A model generated the notes under the pieces. That model was not told the DNA's origin and ran no database searches. It saw nothing but the letters and a program-made list of their open reading frames with translations. From Betaproteobacteria bacterium (GTDB taxonomy: Bacteria > Pseudomonadota > Gammaproteobacteria > Burkholderiales > SG8-41): a stretch of DNA of 49,425 nucleotides. A program made the translations under genes and the position numbers. Where the stretch lies: assembly GCA_947476215.1 (NCBI GenBank), contig CANJQI010000013.1:1-49425 (forward strand), in the 5' to 3' direction. Shown in pieces: positions 49,393-49,425 of the stretch (positions are counted from its first letter, which is position 1; the number at the start of each line of letters is the position of its first letter).

Positions 49393-49425
49393 ATGGCCAC
49401 CAGAAAACCCATGAAAAGCCCCCCC
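49393..49425 (+). CDS. Possible start of a gene running off the right edge
   Basis: The ATG at 49393 opens a frame (MATRKPMKSPP) that stays open for the 11 codons left. It follows an AT-rich, repeat-bearing upstream region. The basic start would suit a small DNA-binding regulator, but this is only a guess and no ribosome site is clear. Confidence 0.35.
   Translation, partial: MATRKPMKSPP

Noticed and set aside
1-49425. CRISPR arrays, insertion sequences, phage integrases, rRNA genes
   Set aside because: No regularly spaced repeats, transposase or integrase motifs or rRNA sequence were seen on either strand; only the tRNA-Arg locus and one small palindromic repeat hint at mobility.

Overview
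The window looks like a betaproteobacterial (Burkholderiales-type) chromosome segment. The strongest hint is nine Bug/TctC-type periplasmic tricarboxylate receptors, an expansion typical of Alcaligenaceae/Comamonadaceae-like genomes, together with GC-rich coding sequence, a UbiX, and many CoA and organic-acid catabolic enzymes. Taxonomy is inferred; no rRNA or other marker gene is present.

Region 1 (1-11.5 kb, minus strand) is a compact nonribosomal peptide locus. A 2850-residue two-module synthetase reads TubC docking - C - A(Thr code) - PCP - SULFOTRANSFERASE - C - A(Gly-like code) - PCP - TE. It is followed by a secreted DUF4350-like protein, a DUF697-like membrane protein translationally coupled to a type II thioesterase, and a TolC-type outer-membrane protein that has its own promoter and runs off the left edge. 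An in-line PAPS-type sulfotransferase between a threonine-loading PCP and the next C domain is the most striking feature of the window. Divergent from the synthetase lies a dead cysN fragment (sulfate activation, the route to PAPS), suggesting the locus once carried its own sulfate-activation genes. An 11-G homopolymer inside the first A domain could make the gene slip-prone.

Region 2 (12.4-12.8 kb) holds a tRNA-Arg(ACG) with an intrinsic terminator and a degenerate second tRNA-Arg 5' half. It separates the NRPS region from the catabolic region and may be an old integration boundary.

Region 3 (12.8-49 kb) is a long catabolic and transport region in alternating strand blocks. It contains ubiX; Bug + ornithine-cyclodeaminase-like; MmgE/PrpD + Bug + cupin + FAH-family + HyuB + HyuA + old-yellow-enzyme-type reductase + two Bugs + CapA-like + Bug; then a plus-strand block with CapA-like, two Cys-less Asp/Glu/hydantoin-racemase-like proteins, a B12-binding subunit, an acyl-CoA ligase and a methylmalonyl-CoA-mutase-type large subunit. 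Next come an enolase-superfamily enzyme + Bug, a CBS protein, a third racemase-like protein and a TcuA-like flavoprotein; then Bug, SDR, a carboxyltransferase-like protein without a biotin domain, Bug, an alpha/beta hydrolase and Bug. No TctA/TctB membrane subunits and no complete transcriptional regulator are seen. The plus-strand B12 block reads as a pathway: activate a carboxylic acid to its CoA thioester, then rearrange the carbon skeleton. The mutase keeps the Tyr/Arg/His set of true methylmalonyl-CoA mutases, so the substrate probably carries a free carboxylate. The actual growth substrate cannot be read from the sequence.
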